From Chthoniobacter sp. (GTDB taxonomy: Bacteria; Verrucomicrobiota; Verrucomicrobiia; Chthoniobacterales; Chthoniobacteraceae), in NCBI GenBank assembly GCA_028293645.1, contig JAQGOK010000029.1:1-34425 (forward strand): a stretch of 34,425 nt of DNA, given 5' to 3'. Of the stretch, positions 30,949 to 34,425 are shown in pieces. The notes beneath the pieces were generated by a model. It was not told where the DNA came from. It ran no database searches and saw nothing but the letters and a program-made list of their open reading frames with translations. Made by a program: the position numbers and the translations under genes. How positions within the stretch are numbered: position 1 is the stretch's first letter; every line of letters starts with the position of its first letter.

Positions 30949-31935
30949 TCAGGGCACGGGAAGCCCCGCGAAGATCTTCTCAATCACCGCCTCGCTCGTG
31001 ACGTCTTCCGCCTCCGCCTCGTAGCTGACGATAATGCGATGCCGGAGCACGTCGGGGCCGACGCTCTTCACATCCTGGGGCGTGACGTAGCCGCGACCGC
31101 TGAGGAAGGCGCGGGCGCGCGCGGCGAGCGTCAGCGCGATCGTGGCGCGCGGACTCGCGCCGTAGCGGATCATTCCTTCCAGCTTCAGTTTGTAAGTCGC
31201 GGGTTCGCGCGTCGCGAAGACCACATCGACGATGTAATCCTTCACCCGATCATCGACGTAGATGGAGTTCACGACGCCACGCGCACGGATCACGTCCGCG
31301 GGTTCAACTATCGGTTTGACGCTGAGATCCGGCGCGCTCGTCGCCATTAGATCGAGAATTTTGCGTTCTTCGGCGCGGCTTGGGTAGCCGACGCGCAGCT
31401 TCAACATGAACCGATCGAGCTGTGCTTCTGGAAGCTGATAGGTGCCCTCCTGCTCGAGTGGATTCTGCGTGGCCAAAACGAGGAACGGATCGGAGAGCGG
31501 ATACGTGGCGTCGCCGAGCGTGACCTGCCGCTCCTGCATCGCCTCCAGCAAAGCGCTCTGCACTTTCGCCGGTGCACGATTGATTTCGTCGGCGAGGATC
31601 AGGTTTGAAAAAAGCGGCCCGCGCTTGGTCGTGAACTCACCGGTTCGCGGGTTGTAGATCAATGTGCCGACGAGGTCAGCCGGCAGCAGATCAGGTGTAA
31701 ACTGGATGCGCTGGAATCCCGTCTGAATGCACTGCGCGAGCGTCTTGACGGTCAGCGTTTTGGCCAGACCTGGGACGCCTTCGAGCAAAACATGACCATT
31801 CGTCAGCAGACCAATCAGCAACCCGTCCACGAGATACTTTTGCCCCACGACAACGCGCCCCACCTCCTGCTCGAGCGCGCCGACCCATTGGCCGGTTTCT
31901 TTGACTTGTTGGGTGATTTCCTGGGTGGTGCTCAT
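30949..31935 (-). CDS. MoxR-family AAA+ ATPase
   Basis: A 328-residue AAA+ ATPase. Walker A is GVPGLAKT (residues 53-60). Walker B is LILADEINRAPAK. LATQNPLEQEGTYQLPEAQL with DRFMLKL contains the MoxR sensor 1 and arginine finger region. The C-terminal lid (SPRATIALTLAARARAFLSG) ends the protein. MoxR proteins act as chaperone-like remodelers for vWA-domain proteins, here most likely BatA/BatB. It leads the Bat operon, 34 bases downstream of the acyltransferase-glycosyltransferase gene, so it may be co-transcribed with it. Confidence 0.94.
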   Translation of the reverse strand: MSTTQEITQQVKETGQWVGALEQEVGRVVVGQKYLVDGLLIGLLTNGHVLLEGVPGLAKTLTVKTLAQCIQTGFQRIQFTPDLLPADLVGTLIYNPRTGEFTTKRGPLFSNLILADEINRAPAKVQSALLEAMQERQVTLGDATYPLSDPFLVLATQNPLEQEGTYQLPEAQLDRFMLKLRVGYPSRAEERKILDLMATSAPDLSVKPIVEPADVIRARGVVNSIYVDDRVKDYIVDVVFATREPATYKLKLEGMIRYGASPRATIALTLAARARAFLSGRGYVTPQDVKSVGPDVLRHRIIVSYEAEAEDVTSEAVIEKIFAGLPVP

Positions 31936-31969
31936 TGGATGCGAAAGGGCTGTGACAGGGCGCGCTCGG

Positions 31970-33871
31970 CTATGTTCGAAGCGCGAGCTGCGCGTGGACG
32001 GCGGCGACGACTTCGCTCACCTCAATCGCGTGCATGCAACGGAAGTCGATCGGGCATTCGCGGAGGAAACATGGGCTGCACTCGACGTGGTGGCGAACGA
32101 TGCGATGCGCCGGTCCGCGCGGGCCGGTAAGCGCGTGCTCGGTAGAACCGAAGAGCGCGACAGTAGGGACTCCGAGAAAGGCGGCAAGATGCATTGTGCC
32201 GGTGTCGTTGGTGAGCAGCAGATCGCAACTCGCGAGGTGCTCCATGAGCTCCGACAGCGTCGTTTTGCCGACCAGATCCGTCGCTGGAATGTCCGCTGCG
32301 GCGAGAATCGCGTCCGCAATCGGACGGTCTTTCTCCACGCCGAAGACTTTCCATTCGCATCCGATCTCTACGTGCACCGTGCGCATGGTCTCCGCGAACC
32401 GCTCCGGGAGCCACCGCTTCGCCGGACCGTATTCAGCGCCGGGACAGACCCCGATCGTGGGTCGCAGTCCCGTGCGTTTTCCGTGCGTCACGTTCGGAGT
32501 GGGGCTGTTCGAAATATCCGCCCCGACAAACTTCGCGAGCGCGAGATATTGCTCCTCCTGATGCGGTGGCGGCTCCGGCTCTTTTTTCTTTTTCTCGACG
32601 TACACCTGGTCGAGCAGCGGCTTGCGATGGTGTCCGGAACTCCCGACGCGACGAGGAATCCCGGCGAGCCACGGCTCCAAAGCGGTGCGGAGCGAATTGG
32701 GAAGGATGATGGCCGCTTCGAACTTTCCGCGGAGCTTCCGCGCCACGGCGAAGACGCTCTCCCCTCGTTCGATCGCGAGCACTTCGTCCACTTCCTTCAC
32801 GCGCCGCCAGACGTCGGCGAGCTTGGCGGGTGTGAGAATCGTGACGTGCGCGTCCGGACGGCCGCGCTTGATCGCCCGCACGGCGGGAATGCTCATGATC
32901 GCGTCGCCGAGCCAATTGCTGCCGCGGACGACGATCCGAAATGGCTGTAAAGGGTGCTCCGCTCCCGCCCCGCAAGAGACGCCGCGTTTGTAAGTCGCCA
33001 GCAGGAATTTGGGCTTCGGCGTTTTCCAGCGATTGTGCACCCAGAACCAATCCGCCGGCTGCTCCCGGATCTGCGCTTCGAGGACCTCGTTGATCCGCAT
33101 CGTGATCACCTCGGCGGTCTGCCCATCCGCCTCGATGCGCGGGCCGAAGACGCACCGCCACCGCGCAATGCCGTCGGTGTAAGCGGCCGCTGGAACAAGC
33201 CACGCACCGGTCCGCAGCGCGAGCGTCGCCGCGAGCGTGGAAGTCGATGCGAGCCGGTTGAAGAAGGGGCACCACAATCCGGCGTCGCCTGCGTGCTGAT
33301 CGACCAGCACGCCGACTGCGCCGCCTTCGCGGATGAACTGCATCGCTTTGGTGAAACCCTCCTTGCGCTCGAAGAGCGAGAACCCGAGTTGCGCTCGATC
33401 GCGCCGCACCGCGGCGTCGATATGCGGGTTGCCCAACGCCTGAAAGATTCCCCCAACCGGGCAGCGGAACACGCGCGGGGTGAGCTGGGTGAACATCTCC
33501 CAACTGCCAATATGGCTGGCGATCATCACAAACCCGCGACCTGCGGCGATGCCCGCATCGATGGTTTCCAGACCCTCGACCGTTACGCGCGAAAGGAGTT
33601 CCTCTTCCGAGAGGTGCGGTAGCTTGACGCTGGAGAAGAGATTTGCGCCGAGCGTCGCGAAATGTTGCCGCGCAATTTGGCGCAGCTCGGCAGGCTGTTT
33701 TTCGTGACCAAGTGCAATCGTCAAGTTGCGCAGCACCAACCGGCGATACGGCCCGGCAAGATAATAGCCAATCCAGCCCAACGCCGCACCGAGCCGGAAT
33801 CCCCACTCAATCGGCAGCGCCTTTAACGCGGCTCCGAGCAGCCGATAGACCGCGAACCCGACCTGGTCCAT
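31970..33871 (-). CDS. Fused lipid A acyltransferase (LpxL-like) and heptosyltransferase (GT9)
   Basis: A 633-residue two-domain protein. Residues ~1-300 are an LpxL/HtrB-type acyltransferase: an N-terminal membrane segment (~12-40), the HX4E motif in ASHIGSWEMF (His120, Glu125), VGVLVDQHAG, and a closing WFWVHNRWK block. Such enzymes add secondary acyl chains to lipid A at the inner membrane. Residues ~312-633 are a GT9/WaaF-type heptosyltransferase: RIVVRGSNWLGDAIMSIPAV, IGVCPGAEYGPAKRWLPERF, LLTNDTGTMHLAAFLGVPTV and CSPCFLRECP. These transfer ADP-heptose to inner core sugars. No stop or frame change separates the halves, and the linker is short. The ATG touches the stop of the upstream binding-protein gene (TGAATG). 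Confidence 0.9.
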   Translation of the reverse strand: MDQVGFAVYRLLGAALKALPIEWGFRLGAALGWIGYYLAGPYRRLVLRNLTIALGHEKQPAELRQIARQHFATLGANLFSSVKLPHLSEEELLSRVTVEGLETIDAGIAAGRGFVMIASHIGSWEMFTQLTPRVFRCPVGGIFQALGNPHIDAAVRRDRAQLGFSLFERKEGFTKAMQFIREGGAVGVLVDQHAGDAGLWCPFFNRLASTSTLAATLALRTGAWLVPAAAYTDGIARWRCVFGPRIEADGQTAEVITMRINEVLEAQIREQPADWFWVHNRWKTPKPKFLLATYKRGVSCGAGAEHPLQPFRIVVRGSNWLGDAIMSIPAVRAIKRGRPDAHVTILTPAKLADVWRRVKEVDEVLAIERGESVFAVARKLRGKFEAAIILPNSLRTALEPWLAGIPRRVGSSGHHRKPLLDQVYVEKKKKEPEPPPHQEEQYLALAKFVGADISNSPTPNVTHGKRTGLRPTIGVCPGAEYGPAKRWLPERFAETMRTVHVEIGCEWKVFGVEKDRPIADAILAAADIPATDLVGKTTLSELMEHLASCDLLLTNDTGTMHLAAFLGVPTVALFGSTEHALTGPRGPAHRIVRHHVECSPCFLRECPIDFRCMHAIEVSEVVAAVHAQLALRT

Positions 33872-34425
33872 TCAGCGCTTCTTCCAATACATCGCTTTGA
33901 GCGGATGTTCGTCGAGCACGTTGGGTTCGATGCCGCCGAGCCGCTCGTGGTCATAGAACTGGATGCCGACGTAGTAGTAGAGCGGACAAATCACCGCCTC
34001 GTCGCTGATCAAGAGCTTCTCGGCATGACGGAAGATCTCGAACCGTTTTTGCGGATCCAACTCGCGCGCGGCGTCCTCGATCGCCTTGTCATAGACCGCG
34101 CTGCTCCAACCTGTGCGATTGTTGCCGCCGTCCGTGACGAACATATCCATGAACGTATTCGGATCGCCGTAATCGCCCACCCACGTCGAGCGGGCGAGGT
34201 CGTAATCAAGGCTGCTCAACGACGCGAGATAGACCTTCCACTCCTGCTGCTGCAGTTGAATCGTGACTCCGAGTTCGCGCGCAAACATTCCCTGCAATTC
34301 GACAGCGATGTCGCGGTCCAGATCTGAGTCCCCTTTGAAGAGATAATAGACAACCGGAAAACCCTGGCCACCGGGATAACCGGCTTCCGCGAGCAACCGC
34401 CGGGCGCGTTCCGGATCGCGCGTCA
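33872..34425 (-). CDS. Peptide-type ABC transporter substrate-binding protein (SBP_bac_5), 3' part
   Basis: Only the C-terminal ~184 residues are in the window; the frame is open to the right edge and continues beyond. RDPERARRLLAEAGYPGGQG is the conserved loop of family 5 (OppA/DppA) binding proteins. YDLARSTWVGDYGDPNTFMD and NNRTGWSSAVYDKAIEDAAR are also typical, as is the late AVICPLYYYVGIQFY. It would bind oligopeptides or similar solutes in the periplasm. Its stop is immediately followed by the ATG of the acyltransferase-heptosyltransferase gene. Confidence 0.9.
   Translation of the reverse strand, partial: TRDPERARRLLAEAGYPGGQGFPVVYYLFKGDSDLDRDIAVELQGMFARELGVTIQLQQQEWKVYLASLSSLDYDLARSTWVGDYGDPNTFMDMFVTDGGNNRTGWSSAVYDKAIEDAARELDPQKRFEIFRHAEKLLISDEAVICPLYYYVGIQFYDHERLGGIEPNVLDEHPLKAMYWKKR

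Noticed and set aside
30949..31935. MoxR ATPase as the missing proteasomal unfoldase
   Set aside because: It lies in the Bat operon, lacks the coiled-coil and OB domains of Mpa/ARC, and ends without a proteasome-docking tail.

Overview
The window looks like chromosome from a high-GC Gram-negative bacterium, most likely a soil Verrucomicrobiota of the Chthoniobacterales type. The taxon is inferred from gene content only. It combines lipopolysaccharide genes, a complete MoxR/Bat operon, and a bacterial proteasome with a UBact-type ubiquitin-like protein, a pairing reported from Verrucomicrobia, Nitrospirae and related Gram-negative phyla. No rRNA, intact tRNA, CRISPR array or transposase gene was seen.

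Region 1 (1-6.5 kb) is an accessory patch. Dispersed hairpin-ended repeats of about 182 bp (full copies at 314, 1616 and 1915, plus fragments) surround an orphan HsdR_N/PD-(D/E)XK protein, a small secreted protein, a frameshifted endonuclease/exonuclease/phosphatase relic, a Tat-exported flavin amine oxidase, a tRNA-Leu fragment and a small lipoprotein. Region 2 (6.5-12.3 kb) carries a GH13 alpha-glucan enzyme, a metzincin protease with a PPC domain, a second repeat family, and a two-gene YcgR/YcgQ-like permease operon. A 1049-residue secreted multidomain protein ending in an M15-type peptidase domain follows on the minus strand (12.3-15.5 kb).

Region 3 (15.6-23.1 kb) is the most interesting. 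A plus-strand run of zinc-ribbon protein, FkbM methyltransferase and a Dop/PafA-family enzyme is followed by two minus-strand genes (GYF_2 and LysM proteins). A compact plus-strand operon comes next: a 58-residue UBact/Pup gene ending Arg-Thr-Gly-Glu, prcB (overlap GTGA), a 37-codon ORF with a strong ribosome binding site, prcA (overlap ATGA), and an N-acetylmuramoyl-L-alanine amidase (overlap GTGA), with a peptidoglycan-binding protein behind it. The expected flow is that the Dop/PafA-type enzyme attaches or removes UBact and the PrcA/PrcB core degrades tagged proteins. No Mpa/ARC unfoldase and no second ligase/depupylase gene lie in the window.

Region 4 (23.0-34.4 kb) is one long minus-strand block. 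It runs from an oligopeptide-binding protein cut by the window edge, through a fused lipid A acyltransferase-heptosyltransferase, to the operon moxR - DUF58 - DUF4381 - batA - batB/C fusion - batD - batE - DUF3108, with mostly overlapping stop/start codons.
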